A stretch of DNA of 64,000 bases from Lumbricus rubellus (GCA_945859605.1 OX243824.1:437831-501830), one strand, 5' to 3'; positions 43,394-55,085 are shown, counted from the first letter of the stretch. Program-made: numbers and translations. The notes: a model not told the origin generated them from the letters alone.

Positions 43394-43748
43394 TATTTTT
43401 TCGTGTATTTTTGTGTATTTAATTATTGAAATATTATGCATGTTCTTGGCTGCTTGGCAACTCCGTCAAAACAAAATCGATGGGCAGAGAGGGAAATCGG
43501 TTCCATATACAAACTGAAACAGAAGACAAACTTCTTAGGTGGATGACATTTTTATGTGAAGATTTCAGTTCGGAAAGATGTGGAAGAGTATCAAATGAGG
43601 ATCTGGAATGATCAATGGATACGATCCTATCATCTAACACTGTTCTCACTCCGGCAGTGTCAGTTCCATGCCTAGAGAAAGGAGATCGAGACACGACGCT
43701 AATCAACCTCATTAAAACGCAGAGTCGTTAAGCAGAAACTAATTGCAC

Positions 43749-43792
43749 TTAGACACCTTTAAATTTTTTGATGAAATATATATATATATATA
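43749..43792 (+). promoter_or_regulatory. PSE-TATA-like promoter, site 14
   Basis: TTAGACACCTTTAAATT with G at 43752; a TATATATATATA run covers the TATA position. GAGTCGTTAAGC precedes it at 43730, as upstream of site 2. Confidence 0.6.
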
Positions 43793-43973
43793 ACATAAAT
43801 TAACTGAAGCAGCGGTCACTCTTACCATCTGAACAGTTACATCGGTGAATTACCATATTTTTTTATCAACCACAAAGGCTATAATTATTAGCTAAAGTAA
43901 GATCGATAGGCTGTTAAGACCACTTCTATAATTAGACAGCTATAGGCATTAGGCATAGCTATAACAAGTTTGT

Positions 43974-44192
43974 GGGGCGCGGTGGTCTAGTGGTGGCGTC
44001 GTTGCCTTGGAGCCGGAAGGTCCGAGGTTCGAATCCACCTCCCCGCGTAAGGACCTTGGGCAAGTTCTTCACTTACAATTGCTCAGCGCTTCGGCGTGAA
44101 ACTCCGATGCAGTGTCCGCTCTGCATCGGGAGCGCCTCTGAGTAGAGAGCTTGAAGGGGCGCTATAACAAGTGCACATACAAACAAACAAGA
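43974..44192 (+). mobile_element. tRNA-headed SINE, L2-type tail (best copy)
   Basis: The head GGGGCGCGGTGGTCTAGTGG has a Pol III A-box, and GAGGTTCGAATCCACC is a perfect B-box. The body has GACCTTGGGCAAGTTCTTC and GCTCAGCGCTTCGGCGTG. The tail GGGAGCGCCTCTGAGTAG, GGGGCGCTATAACAAGTGC is shared with the L2 LINEs, so L2 machinery probably mobilised it. An ACAAACAAACAA end follows. Confidence 0.9.
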
Positions 44193-44349
44193 GTCACTGA
44201 GCTACAATTTTTGCGCAGTAACGCACTGTCGATAGATAGGCCTACTAAAAAGAATTTTCTCAGTCAAGGTAAATCGAATTATCAGGTTCGTAAAGTGAAC
44301 TGCAATATTTCAACATTTATTGCCTTTTGAAGACTTGTAAAATCTCTGC

Positions 44350-44391
44350 TTGGACACCATTTTATCTTTATTTTCCGATACTATAAATAAA
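44350..44391 (+). promoter_or_regulatory. PSE-TATA-like promoter, site 15
   Basis: TTGGACACCATTTTATC with G at 44353; TATAAATAA starts at 44382 (29 nt). A forward GGAGGGCG module lies ~147 nt downstream. Confidence 0.55.
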
Positions 44392-44497
44392 ATGTTTCAA
44401 CGACGCTAAAATGCGTGTTCAGCAGTTTGTTTGAAAACATTCCTTCTGGCACCGATAGACAAAGTAACGGCACACCATTTACATTTCAACTAAAGAA

Positions 44498-44542
44498 TGC
44501 CAGTCCCAATTAAAGCATGATGAAGAGAGGAGGGCGATGCCA
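44498..44542 (+). repeat. CCAGTCC...GGAGGGCG module
   Basis: TGCCAGTCCCAATTAAAGC then AGAGGAGGGCGATGCC. Confidence 0.65.
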
Positions 44543-44659
44543 AATCGTCGTTATTATTGCATGGTGACGTTGATAGCGTTCAAGGTGCAAGCAGAAACAG
44601 TTGTCTTAAGCTTTCGTCAGATGTGGAAATGTGGATATTTCCAATTGGATTCTTCGCCT

Positions 44660-44905
44660 TGAAGCGGCTATGCACCCGTTGCTATAAAGGACGATATCGG
44701 CGATCTCGTGACCCAGCAGATCGTTGTCAATGGATTACCCGACTTCTCTCGCCGGTTCAAATCCACCCCAAGCAGCCGCGTAGGGACCTTGGGCAAGTCA
44801 TTCACTCGCAGTTGCTCAGCTATTCGGCGTCAAACTCTGATTCAGTGTCCGCGCTGTAGTCGGAAGCGCTTCTGAGTAGGGCGCCATAACTAGTAGCCTA
44901 CACAT
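44660..44905 (+). mobile_element. SINE, degraded head
   Basis: GCCGGTTCAAATCCACC B-box, GACCTTGGGCAAGTCATTC, GCTCAGCTATTCGGCG, tail TCGGAAGCGCTTCTGAGTAG. Confidence 0.7.
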
Positions 44906-45137
44906 ACAAAACCGAAACGTCTTAGGTCTACAATCTCTGGCCTACATGGACATGGCATGCACACGATCTTCTGGACCTTTGGCTTTCACTGCAGAGGACT
45001 TCCTCCGGATTATGAGATCATCCGTCCAGTTCAATCAAAATATAATTTATGTAAACAAATCTTTTTTATTTACATCAAGTAATTTTTCGACTCAAACATC
45101 GGGATATTGTAAAACATTTAATTTCTCTGAAAGGTTT

Positions 45138-45177
45138 CTTATAAACCAGTAGCAATGTCAAATTATAAGGTGTTCAA
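45138..45177 (-). promoter_or_regulatory. PSE-like motif, minus strand (marginal)
   Basis: Minus strand GAACACCTTATAATTTG starts at 45174; TTTATAAG sits 2 nt later than usual. Weak. Confidence 0.25.
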
Positions 45178-45359
45178 TAAAAGGAAATAAAAACACCCAA
45201 TAAAATTCGCAGTTTTCAGCGAGGCGTTTATTTACATGCATATAGAATTTTTCTCGCATAAAATTTTATTATTTTGTCATCCATCTTCCTGACTTGGTCT
45301 CCTAAGACTGAAATTACAACTACAACTACCTTACGCAAAATCAATGTTCGGATTCTGTC

Positions 45360-45404
45360 AGTGCCAATCCCAAGCATGGATAATGGAGGAGGGCGACGAC
45401 AATG
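45360..45404 (+). repeat. CCAGTCC...GGAGGGCG module
   Basis: GTGCCAATCCCAAGCATGG then ATAATGGAGGAGGGCGACG. Confidence 0.6.
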
Positions 45405-45626
45405 GTTTCAAAAAGGGAAGAACAATGTCATCAGCATATCTGAGGTTGTTTTGGCGCCCTATGAATTCTGATATTACTAATACGATTACGTTTAATGATA
45501 TTTCCTATAGAACAGTGAAAAGAACGTTAAAAATCATTGCGACTAATACAACAGTTGCTACTGTTATTGTTCTTTTGCTGTTGTTGCTATATTTTTCATT
45601 ATAATTACTAGGCCTATATTGTTTCT

Positions 45627-45834
45627 ATGTGCACTTGTTATAGCGCCCCTTCAAGCTCTCGCTACTCAGCGGCGCTCCCGAATGCAGAGCGGACACTGCA
45701 TCGGAGTTTCACGCGGAAGCGCTGAGCAATTGTGAGTGAAGGACATGCCCAAGGTCCTTACGCGGCGAGGTGGATTCGAACCTCGGACCTTACGGCTCCA
45801 GGGCAACGACTCCACCACTACACCGCCGCGCTCT
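45627..45834 (-). mobile_element. tRNA-headed SINE, L2-type tail
   Basis: Minus-strand copy: AGAGCGCGGCGGTGTAGTGG head, GAGGTTCGAATCCACC B-box, full body and GGGGCGCTATAACAAGTGC tail. Confidence 0.85.
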
Positions 45835-46058
45835 ACAATAATTATACTAGGCCTATTTGACAGAAGTCATAAGCAACATGACGGGCGACTGAACTAAGTG
45901 GCAATGCTTTTATCAATGTCGAAACTTACTTTCCTTGCCGCGAAATTTCTATTCGTCCACTTAAATTGTTTTGATGGACGGTCAACGAATAAGATCGTTG
46001 AATCTGCAATAATTGACTAGCACAGAAACGTCAGAATTTTGCAATTGTTTAACCTTCT

Positions 46059-46098
46059 TAGGACACCTTTAACTTGTAATTCATGAAGCTATAAATTG
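46059..46098 (+). promoter_or_regulatory. PSE-TATA-like promoter, site 16
   Basis: TAGGACACCTTTAACTTG with G at 46062; TATAAATTG starts at 46090 (28 nt). Confidence 0.65.
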
Positions 46099-46581
46099 AT
46101 TTTAAGTCCATTTTTGAATAAGTGCGACCTGCTGAATGCGTCTAATTGGTCCACATAGGCCTAGTCGTAATCATAATTATCTATCATCTATGTATTAGTT
46201 TAATTACTTTAATTAATCGATATATTATTCGTCAGTGGCTTCAAGATTTTTTAAATAGTTACGAAGTTATCGACTATTTGCAGCATTATTATTCTTAATC
46301 AATCCCACTTCTAGTTTGGCAGGAATCATTTTCATCGATACAGCTTCTGCTTACATGTAGGTTAGAATTCGGCAAGAATTTAATTCATCAACCAAATTTT
46401 AGTTTAGGCAGGAATCAGTTTATATCGATATCACTTTTATTTAATTAAAAATCATTGTTCATCAATCCAGCTCTGATTTCATGAGATTGTTTCTCAATAA
46501 AAATTATATTTAGTTACTGGGTGTCCCACTCAGTACCGGCGCCATAACTTTTTTAAGCAGGGCATAGCCAGGGCAGTCATA

Positions 46582-47793
46582 CACCGTGGTTCAAAAAAAG
46601 TAAGCCAAATTGTTTTGCGCATATCTCTAATACCTGACGACATATCAAGCTAAATTTTTCTAAATATTTAGAGAAGTGGACCAAGAATATGATTCCAAAA
46701 TTTCATGAGATAAAGTTGAACGGATAAAAAGATATCAATATTTAAACTTCATATACCGAAATTGCAGTTTACAAGCAATTTTTCTGTCAGATTCAATAAA
46801 AAAGTAAGCCAAACTGTTTTTCTTGCATCTCTGATGTTTGATGAGTAATCATAAAAACCTTTTACCAATATTTAGGGAATTGAACCAAGAATAGGATTCC
46901 AAAATATCATGTCATAAATTTGAAGGGATAAAAAGCTACGGATATTTCAACTTTATCACCCGAAATTTCAGTTTTCAGCAGGTCTGTTATGGTGTCCGTT
47001 GCGGTTTCGACGCTTGGCCGTTCCCATTTAGTCTTCATTGATCCTGAAGTAAAACTTAATAGAGCCTATTATCGCGATGTTCTGTTGTCACAACATCTTC
47101 TATCTGTAATCAGAAATCTAGTCCCAGAAGACAGCTTTGTTTTTCAGCAAAACAGCGCCAGCCCACAGAACCAAGGAACCATCGAAATGCTGACAAGAGA
47201 GACGCCAGGCTTAATTTATCCCACATTATGACCTCCGAACAGCCCAGATTTGAATCCTGTCGACTATAAAAATGTGAAACGTGATGCAAGACCGAGCCTA
47301 TCAGACAACAATCCATGATATAAACGATCTGAAGCAACGCTTGTTGGAAGTGTGGGATGGCCTGGACCAGAGGATAATCGACGTTGCTGTTGCCATTGCA
47401 ATGGCGCCAGCGCCTCCAGGCGTGCGTGCAAGCAGGAGGAGGACATTTTGAGCATCTTATTTAATTAAATTATCAAACCATACTGTTGGGGTCATATTGT
47501 TAGTTCAATTCTCTACATATCTGGAAAATATAAGAATGATTAATCATCAGGCATTGGAGATAATAAGGAAACATTTGATCGAATCTGACAGAAAATTGCT
47601 TGTAAACTGCAATTTCGGTATATGAAGTTTAAATATTCATATCTTTTTATCCGTTCAACTTTATTTCGTGAAATTTTGGAATCATATTCTTGGTCCACTT
47701 CTCTAAATATTTGGAAAATTGTAGCTTGATATGTCATCAGATGTTAGAGATATATGCAAAACAATTTGGCTTACTTTTTTTTGAACCACGGTG
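46582..47793 (+). mobile_element. Tc1/mariner element, copy 2
   Basis: Ends CACCGTGGTTCAAAAAAAGT and its inverse, flanked by TA (46580-46581, 47794-47795). 1212 bp. Long terminal repeats with internal tandem copies of AAGTAAGCCAAACTGTTTTT. Same family as the element at 12.84 kb, but with the transposase on the plus strand and no foldback. Confidence 0.9.
46989..47455 (+). pseudogene. mariner transposase relic
   Basis: Plus-strand frames read HLVFIDPEVKLNRAYYRDVL, LVPEDSFVFQQNSASPQNQG, then after a stop at 47229 PPNSPDLNPVDYK, with later frameshifts to GGHFEHL-like end. It covers the second and third catalytic acidic residues region (the middle motif reads FQQNS where FQQDN is usual, so the aspartate is lost). 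Non-functional. Confidence 0.9.
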
Positions 47794-48318
47794 TACAAGC
47801 AACCAGGGCAGAGGGCGATTCGCGTGCTCGGTAGTATAAGACCTTAAATAATAATTATTAGGCCTACATGGACCTATAATTTGGCGCTACCGGGCTCTCC
47901 ACAAATCACCAGTGATGTCACAGCTGGCTTTTTCCACTAGATCTGTTTTTTTTGCCTTCGTCTGGGTTTCTAGTCTGTTTGAGACAAAATCTGGGTTAAT
48001 TTTAAATACTTGACCATTTTTTTCTACAATGCATGAATATTCAGTGCACTGAGCAATAGGCCTATACATTATAGCGCCGCCACTGATGCCACTTCTAGGC
48101 CCTATTTTACAAGAAATCTTTCCGTCAATCCGACTTGTACATGTACATTGTATCTGATAAACACTGAAATCCATGCAATACAGTATAACAGCGCTCTTCA
48201 CCCATATACTGTTTACAGTATAACAATGCTATTACTATGATTGTATTACAAGCATCAGTTTTTATGTGTTTATCATGCAATTTTTAATTTACTCCACCAC
48301 TATTCGTACACCATCTGT

Positions 48319-48364
48319 TATAGTACCAGTCCACAGGTTCATGAAAGGGTGAGGGCGACGCATT
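48319..48364 (+). repeat. CCAGTCC...GAGGGCG module
   Basis: TACCAGTCCACAGGTTCATG then GGTGAGGGCGACGC. Confidence 0.55.
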
Positions 48365-48429
48365 GACTTCCAGATTGGATTAAATTAATGTCAGCAATAT
48401 TCAATGCAACAGGCGTTACTCCAGTTCAC

Positions 48430-48580
48430 TATATTCATTAATTCCTTCCATTTATTCGGACATTTATATAGCGCCCTTCAAGAAAACTATTAAGAAGAGC
48501 TCCGACACCAGCGCGTCCAAAATTAACAGTTTGATCCTGGTAGAGTTCCAGATTATAAGGCTATTCAGACCACTAGGCCA
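48430..48580 (-). mobile_element. L2-type C-terminal fragment
   Basis: Paralogue of 20815-20960; tail GGGCGCTATATAAATGTCCG on the minus strand. Confidence 0.6.
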
Positions 48581-48779
48581 ACCACAGAGAAGGTTCGATT
48601 CTTCATGCAATTCATGGTCGCAGTACTACTTGAAGTCCAAATCAAAATACCCATAATTATTCGAAATCACTTACCGCTTGGCTAAATTAAATATCCGTCT
48701 CATCCTTAAATAATTGAACATTTAAGAAATCTTAATTTGACCACTGACCAAGTGATATTCGATGCGTATGATAAAACAC

Positions 48780-48824
48780 CAGCGTCGCCCTCCTGCTTCA
48801 TTCAGACTTGAGACTGGCACTGTA
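48780..48824 (-). repeat. CCAGTCC...GGAGGGCG module
   Basis: Minus strand: GTGCCAGTCTCAAGTCTG then AATGAAGCAGGAGGGCGACG. The minus-strand PSE at 48963 lies ~140 nt 5' of it. Confidence 0.65.
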
Positions 48825-48925
48825 AGAATGCCTGCAGTGGAAGACCAGGTATACAGTTGAAACACGTTAACATACAGATTTCTTTATAATTGTTTATGTG
48901 ACCCTGACACCGAATGGTGAAATTA

Positions 48926-48966
48926 AAATATATAATGACATTTTCAAACAAGTTGAAGGTGTTTAA
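48926..48966 (-). promoter_or_regulatory. PSE-TATA-like promoter, minus strand
   Basis: Minus strand AACACCTTCAACTTG starts at 48963; TATATATTT starts at 48934 (29 nt). Confidence 0.6.
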
Positions 48967-49417
48967 TTTGCGCAGAGAAAATTTTGCAACTAATTTGTTT
49001 AACGACATCCTGGTGTGCGCCGACATTAGGTTACCGGTAATGGATTTAAGACAATAGCTGTATTCAAATAAATAATAAAATATAGCGAATTCTTTACAAA
49101 TAACAAACCAAAAAAAGGCAAAATAAACACAAAAGATAGCCAGATCAAGTCATTTATTTCTTTTAGAATACGCGTTGAATCCCGCTGACTTTCATGCTAT
49201 ACCTTCTCACCACCCATCGGAATTGTTTTTGACAGAATAAGCTGGTTCCCTCGACATCGCTTTTTTGTGGGAATCTTGAAATTACGGTTACTTTTAGTTT
49301 AGCATTGAATATATTTAATTGATTCGTGGTTTATCATTTTTATTGATAAGTTCATACTTTTATCAGACGAGTCGATTAAAGAGTGGGAGATAATTATAAA
49401 TTTGATGCGACACGGAA

Positions 49418-49459
49418 TGCATATGTAGAGAATATTAATCACGACATTAAGGTGTCTAA
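49418..49459 (-). promoter_or_regulatory. PSE-TATA-like promoter, minus strand (TACATAT)
   Basis: Minus strand TTAGACACCTTAATG with G at 49456; TACATATG starts at 49427 (29 nt). One mismatch in TATA. Confidence 0.5.
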
Positions 49460-49693
49460 GCAGAGTCATAAATAATAACCTACAATAAAAAAAATATTAG
49501 AGCACTAAACGGTCGTTTGCCGATTCACGCCGTCAAAATGAATGGCATCTTCGAAACTTCCTTTCGGGATCATATTAGTTATTTAGTCGTTGTGAAATGT
49601 CGATGAAATGCTCGCACTCAAGATCAATTTCTAATTATGACGTTCACAGAAAGGAGAGCGAAATACTGAATAATTTGCAGAACATTGTTGTTT

Positions 49694-49735
49694 TAAGACA
49701 CCCTTATTTTGCTTAATATATGTATATATTAAATA
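49694..49735 (+). promoter_or_regulatory. PSE-TATA-like promoter, site 17
   Basis: TAAGACACCCTTATTTTG with G at 49697; TATATATTA covers 49723-49731. Confidence 0.55.
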
Positions 49736-49739
49736 GCCT

Positions 49740-50140
49740 ACTTGCAACATTTGCTGCGGTGATATCTCGCGTAATTGGTTATTTTCCCTCTAACTAGTTG
49801 TAATAACTTGCAGGAAATGGCCATGTCAACCAACAAGTGTATTATAGCGTCGTTGGTATTCAGCGTATAAATTCAAAGCTGTCGCCATCTGGTGATATTT
49901 ACAAAGTCAGAAAATTTCGTTGGATGACACTTATAATTATAGTGACTATAATAGTACTCATGCAAGCAATAATTTTCCGGTCATTTGTAACCCAGTTGTA
50001 TACGAAGATTTCAACACCTTTGACTAGAAAAGAATAGACTTTATATAATGCAATATCAGATGAGATTTTTTCGATTTCCGCATTGATCGCATAGGACAGA
50101 TATCAGAAAAGTACGTTCACATGAATAGAACGCTGTATAA
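49740..50140. other. unassigned intergenic
   Basis: A 66-codon frame (49837-50037) with a hydrophobic centre has no recognised family; not called as a gene. Confidence 0.35.
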
Positions 50141-50142
50141 CA

Positions 50143-50345
50143 ACTTCTTCATTGACTAAAACAGGCGTTTGACAGTGTGTGGCTAGAGAGTCTATGGAAA
50201 ACATTGAGATACTGTGGAGTACCGGAGGAGTTGGTAATATTGATAGAGGACATAACCTATACAACAATTCAGAAAGAGCAGTGATAGTCGAAGGAGAACT
50301 GACGGAATGGTTCATGCTAAAGGTAGGAGTAAGGCAGCTAGGGAT
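50143..50345 (+). pseudogene. LINE reverse transcriptase N-terminal palm relic
   Basis: With frame changes one reads KQAFDSVWLESLWKTLRYCG, YNNSERAVIVEGELTEWF and VGVRQ, i.e. RT blocks A-C of a Jockey/CR1/RTE-type LINE. FDSVW contains the first catalytic aspartate region. Probably the same family as 37.3-38.0 kb. Confidence 0.75.
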
Positions 50346-50628
50346 GTGGAATGTCATCATATTTACGCACTATGTTATAAACTTCAGAGTAGGAGCTGTT
50401 TTACCGCTTCGGCAGAATGGGGCTGCGTAGTCAGGGCAGTTGTTTAATGATGAGAAGGAGATTAGCCAATCTAATCATCAAGAGTAAGGATATGGTTTGG
50501 TTAATCATCTGTTAACGTCATGCTAGTTAAACAGCATCGCGATCTAGATCGCTATGGAAATTAGTAACTGCATTATTGAAAGATTTCGTCCAAAACTACA
50601 GGGACGTGGATTAATTATTTCTATTTGT

Positions 50629-50669
50629 TTAGACACCTTTAAGTTGTAATATATGTTCACTATAGTAAT
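50629..50669 (+). promoter_or_regulatory. PSE-TATA-like promoter, site 18
   Basis: TTAGACACCTTTAAGTTG with G at 50632; TATAGTAAT starts at 50661 (29 nt). Confidence 0.6.
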
Positions 50670-50789
50670 AACTCATTTAACATAATATTTGACTTTTGAA
50701 CATAACGACAGCTTATAAGAACAAATGCCGTTGCATTCGCAAAATTCAGTGTGGAATATAATATCATATAGTTATTGGCTCCTTTATTA

Positions 50790-50985
50790 TAGTTGCAGGA
50801 GCTCTGCTGCTCGACCACGCATGTTCAACGCCGCTATTCTATCCGCTCAGCTGCACAAGCGGAACCTATTGTTCCACGCTCACGGATTGCAATCAGGCAG
50901 CGCCGTGCTTTCTCCGTGGCTGGCCTGCGACCTGGAATGAGCTCCCTGTTATCAGGGTGACACACCGCACCCTGTTACATGTCGA
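50790..50985 (+). pseudogene. LINE C-terminal fragment
   Basis: One frame reads IVPRSRIAIRQRRAFSVAGL, a L2/CR1-type C-terminal signature (VPRxR...RAFSVAGP). Confidence 0.6.
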
Positions 50986-51115
50986 TGCACTTTAAAAATA
51001 AACAACAAAAGTAATGTGAGGATAACAATGTCATTAATTGGCGACAAAGAGAACCCTCGGAATAAAGTTTCTAACATCTTTAACTGGTAGAACAAAAGGA
51101 TGCGGTCTAGGGCGT

Positions 51116-51152
51116 AAGTTATAGCCTGGACGAAGAAGGAGGGCGTCGCTAA
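51116..51152 (+). repeat. GGAGGGCG module, partial
   Basis: AGCCTGGACGAAGAAGGAGGGCGTCGC then AACGATCTTTGTTAACAC; the CCAGTCC half is decayed. Confidence 0.5.
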
Positions 51153-51379
51153 CGATCTTTGTTAACACATTATAGACGTCGAACTGAAGCTACTATTGAC
51201 TACTACTACATGAGGTTCATATTCAGACTCGCAGATCGCTTCCTTTAATAAATGACCTTACGAAGAATAACATTTATGACTCGATGAAATTGATTTAATG
51301 CTTAAGATGACTATTAAGTCATCTTTGACACTAGTCATCTTTGTCGTGTCAGTGTGTCGTTAAACAGCAACAAGACGTT

Positions 51380-51520
51380 TCATCGTTTAATATGCGGCAT
51401 ATACGAGACTTAAGACATGATGTTTGAGAAGAAATTTTGCTAATTTTCATCCATCCATTTTAAATGTGATATTCATACTATAAATTAAAGAGGTGCGGTC
51501 AGCCTTCGGTTTTAAGTCAG
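51380..51520. repeat. Inverted paralogue of 56925-57066
   Basis: TTGCTAATTTTCATCCATCC, TTTTAAATGTGATAT and GGTGCGGTCA blocks recur reverse-complemented at 56.93-57.07 kb. Confidence 0.75.
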
Positions 51521-52402
51521 AGACTCAAGATAAGACAAGACACCTTCATTTTGGTTAATCTCATCCTCATAATTACAGATTTTGATAGGTTTCTTTCAAC
51601 TGAAACTTTTCCGCGCACCTATGCCCACGTTGCTGAGAACATTATAATTGAGCAAAGGAACGAGTCATTAACCTTCGCCAAGTTAAAAACCATTTGACCT
51701 TAAAGTTAAGATATTCGCATTTGTATAATATTATTACAGCGCAAAAAGTCGATGTCGCGGGAATCAGCTTATTTGCAGGCGCTCAGTCAAAACAAAAGCG
51801 ATGGGTGATATTATATTTTCGCAAAAAGCAATTCTACCTATACTGCAAACTGGAAAAAACGTTAACAGTTCGCTTATTCCTTTTAAGATTCTTTTTCTTA
51901 CCTTTTGTTTAATTGGGTGAAACTCCTCGTTACCGCTCTGATCTTACTACGCGGTCTATCTTGGGCATAACTTCAGGAGTCCTCTTAGCTCTAGAGTATC
52001 GGATTTCCACAGCCCATGATCATGCCTGTGACTATGTTGTCATTTTACATTGGAATAAAATAGAATAGAATAGAATATACAATACAATACAATACAATAT
52101 AAAACATAAAGTGGACGCAGGAAGTTGTTGCCAGACACTTTTTCTGGAAATATTGTTTAGCTTAAGTGTAGATAGATAGATTAGATACCTTTGTATCGTT
52201 TACTTTGCTTCCTATATAAACAAAACCAGATCTATTGCAATAAATTACAAAAAAAATTATCGTTTGCAACAATACATGACTATATAGATGTTAAAATCAA
52301 CGTCATCAATATGTATCGTATGGTCGACTGTGGAACCAGCGTACTTCCTCTGTTTCAATTCGCACATTTTGTGGAGATCACCCTGCGTACGTACAAATAA
52401 GT
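51505..52402. repeat. Segmental duplicate of 18905-20200
   Basis: Lacks the L2 insertion present in the other copy, so it preserves the pre-insertion sequence. Contains a degenerate PSE at 51539 (TCATAAT at the TATA position). Confidence 0.8.
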
Positions 52403-52501
52403 TTTTATATCCATCCAGTTACAAAAGTTAATCAGTTAAAGTCGTCTTCGAAACTTCTGTTCTTCAAAAACAAAACAAATCTGGTCTAGTACCTTTCTCA
52501 T

Positions 52502-52570
52502 AAGTGCTGTAATATTCCGAGCAAATTTCTGCCCAGGGTAACGGCCTCTGTTGTCATAGACCCTGGTCAA
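52502..52570 (+). repeat. CCAGGG/CCCTGG stem-loop module, copy 4
   Basis: CCAGGGT (52533-52539) pairs with ACCCTGG (52560-52566). The closing pair is T-A here and C-G in copy 2, a compensatory change. Confidence 0.55.
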
Positions 52571-52867
52571 ATTGGAATCCTCCTCCTCTGTTCTTCAGTT
52601 GTGGACGTCATATTTAGAAATTTATTTTTGTGAACGTAGGCCTAATAAATGCATTTTACCGAGACCCAAGTAACAGGCCTAATGTAGACAACCCTTAATT
52701 AGAAAGCCTTTAGAGACACTGTTGCGTCTAATATATGAAAGAAATGTAGACAATTTTTCATCGAGTATAATTTTGCGGCATTTGAGACAATGTTACCATC
52801 TGATTCATCAGCTTTTGTCGTAACTACTGTTATCAGTTGCGCCAGTTGAGAGTTGTGACAGTTGTCT

Positions 52868-53012
52868 CTCGCTCTGACCTTGGGCAAGTCCTTCACTCTC
52901 AATTGCTCAGCGCTTCGGCGTGAAACTCCAATTCAGTGTCCGCGTTGTAGTCGGGAGCGCCTCTGAGTAGTTACTTTGAAGAGGTGATATAACAAGTGAA
53001 CATACAAACAAA
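52868..53012 (+). mobile_element. SINE, 5'-truncated
   Basis: GACCTTGGGCAAGTCCTTC, GCTCAGCGCTTCGGCGTG, then GTCGGGAGCGCCTCTGAGTA and an ACAAACAAAT end. tRNA head missing. Confidence 0.8.
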
Positions 53013-53059
53013 TGTTATCAGTTAGCGAAGTCGTTAGGAATTTCGATCAACATGCACTG

Positions 53060-54300
53060 TTAAACACCCATTTATTAATTATTTACTCTATATATATATA
53101 ACATTTTATAACGTCATGCATTATTGCAGTTTCGGCACAAAGAAACTAGACATGACAATAATAAAGTTACGTTCATAATACGGCCATCAGAGAACGCTAG
53201 AATTGCGAACAGATAATTGTCGAATTTAAAGTTTTCACTTTTATATAATACATATTTGCACACAGTTTGTGGTGTTATGTTCACAAAAGAATTCATTTAC
53301 CGTAATCAAGAAGAAACGTTAGTAACAATTAGGCCTACTACTTAAAGTATTGCTGAACTCTATTCTGTCTTGCTTCGATTTCCCTCACGAGACGTCTAGA
53401 TTAAACACCGTCTGTTAACACATGTAGACCAACGTACATGCGGCGAGTTTCAGTAGTTAAGTCGAAAAATAACAAAGATTTGGATACGGGCGACAGTGGC
53501 ATGCATTAGAGCATGCGATAACTCGTAACTGTCTCAGCTGGTAGTAGCAACTGCGGCAGAGTTGATGGATATGTCACACAAACCTTAGTTCTTGACCAAG
53601 CGTGGCATCAAGATTCATGAACAGTGTTAAGACTTAAGAGAAATTGAATTGAAGGAACACAGTAGCAAGCTCACACAAATTGAGAGTAGCAAGCTGTTGC
53701 CTCGTGCCAAGCCATACGAATTGAGCTTTTGAACGGACTATAAAACGTAAGCGGATACAGAAATATTGCAGGTGGTCTTGGGGGAAAGAAAATTATTTGA
53801 TTCTTAGCCAAAAAATCTGACAGCCTTTTTCCCCACAAATTTCTTTTAAAAACCCGTTGCAATTCCGGTTATTTGAAAGCTGACGAACTTTTTTGAGTCA
53901 TATGCTACTTTTTCTCTCTCTCGCCTTTACCCGCTGCTTTGATTGACGACTTGAAACCTGATGGGGGAAACACGTCTTGTACAAATCTCTGAATGGGGTA
54001 TGTACGGATTGCCTCTTCTCCCTCCATTGATCCGCCCCTGGTCTTGGCCAAATCATCCAGCGCCATACATCACACATGCGTCGGAGTGTCATCAGCGTGG
54101 TTATCGTATTTGCAGTAGTAACATCAGTTATATCGGTTTAAAGCCAGGGTGTGAATTGCCGGGGTTTGGGGGTTTCAACCCCCCAGTCTTTCTTAGAGCC
54201 CCATGTTAAAGTATGTTTTTTACACCCCAATTCCAAGTAGATAATGGTCCAACCCCCAGTTATTTTTCCACAATTCTCACACTGTTTAAAGCCACCGTGT
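53060..54300. other. unassigned intergenic
   Basis: A GATCCGCCCCTGG MITE-type end (54.03 kb) and a GGGGTTTGGGGGTTTCAACC block (54.16 kb) with partly inverse neighbours suggest small MITE remnants. No gene recognised. Confidence 0.35.
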
Positions 54301-54321
54301 AGATACAAAGATCATTAGCAG

Positions 54322-54362
54322 TGACCTCCGTCTTCGTCTTGACTTGAGTCTGGCACTGTTAA
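54322..54362 (-). repeat. CCAGTCC...GGAGG module
   Basis: Minus strand: AGTGCCAGACTCAAGTCAAG then GACGGAGGTCACTGC. Minus-strand PSE at 54485 lies ~125 nt 5'. Confidence 0.55.
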
Positions 54363-54447
54363 AGAAGGATCACTGGCGGATATGAGTCTAGGATTCTATA
54401 TTTCTATTGGAATTGAGACCGATTCAGTTAAAAGAAATAAGCGATAA

Positions 54448-54488
54448 TTAAATATAGGTTGGTAAACAATAACTTTTAAGGTGTCCAA
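54448..54488 (-). promoter_or_regulatory. PSE-TATA-like promoter, minus strand
   Basis: Minus strand TTGGACACCTTAAAAGTT with G at 54485; TATATTTAA starts at 54456 (29 nt). Confidence 0.6.
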
Positions 54489-54557
54489 GCATTGATCAAT
54501 ACGATTTTATTAGTTCCGTAGTTGTATTTTCCGTAGTTTATTAGTTGTACCGTAGTT

Positions 54558-54808
54558 TGTTTGTTTCTTTGTTTGTATGTGCACTTGTTATAGCGTTCCT
54601 TTGAGCTCTCTACTCAAAGGCGCTCCCAAATCTAGCGCGGACACTGTATCGGAGTTTCACACCGAAGCCCTGAACAATTGTGAGTGAAGGACTTGCTCAA
54701 AGCCCCTACGCGGCAACTTGAGGTGGATTCGAACCTGTAAACCTCCGGGAGTCCGGCTGCAAGGCAACGATCATACCCAACTAGAGCCACTAAACCACCG
54801 CGCCCACT
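54558..54808 (-). mobile_element. tRNA-headed SINE, L2-type tail
   Basis: Minus strand: GGGCGCGGTGGTTTAGTGGC head, GGTTCGAATCCACC B-box, tail to GCTATAACAAGTGCACATAC and AAACAAAC end. Confidence 0.85.
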
Positions 54809-54844
54809 ATGTAGTGTGCAAAGATGTTGTCAATCAATAAATCA

Positions 54845-55085
54845 ATCAATCATAATTTATATAGCGCCCCTTCAAGGTACCTACTCAGAGGCGCAACCAT
54901 CATCGTTAACTTAGGGATATGGTTTGTAGGGCGCGGTAGTTTCTTGGAGTCGGAAGGTTCCTGGTTCGAATCCATGATGCACCTCAATCGGAGTTTCACG
55001 TCTGGCTCAGGGTCCTTACGCGGCGGCTGTAAGACCCGCAGACTTACGGCTCCGAGGCACCTACAGTCCTACACCACCCCTTACA
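54845..55085. mobile_element. Rearranged SINE fragments
   Basis: A minus-strand tail (TATAGCGCCCCTTCAAGG) abuts a plus-strand head (GGGCGCGGTAG..GGTTCGAATCC) and then minus-strand head pieces, i.e. two or more SINE pieces joined head to head. Confidence 0.6.

Larger units (their letters stand above)
48241..48830. repeat. Segmental duplicate of 20603-21200
   Basis: See 20603-21200. This copy retains the flanking minus-strand PSE-TATA site at 48963 that the other lost. Confidence 0.85.

Noticed and set aside
47110..47455. Minus-strand frames over the mariner
   Set aside because: Shadows of the plus-strand transposase relic.
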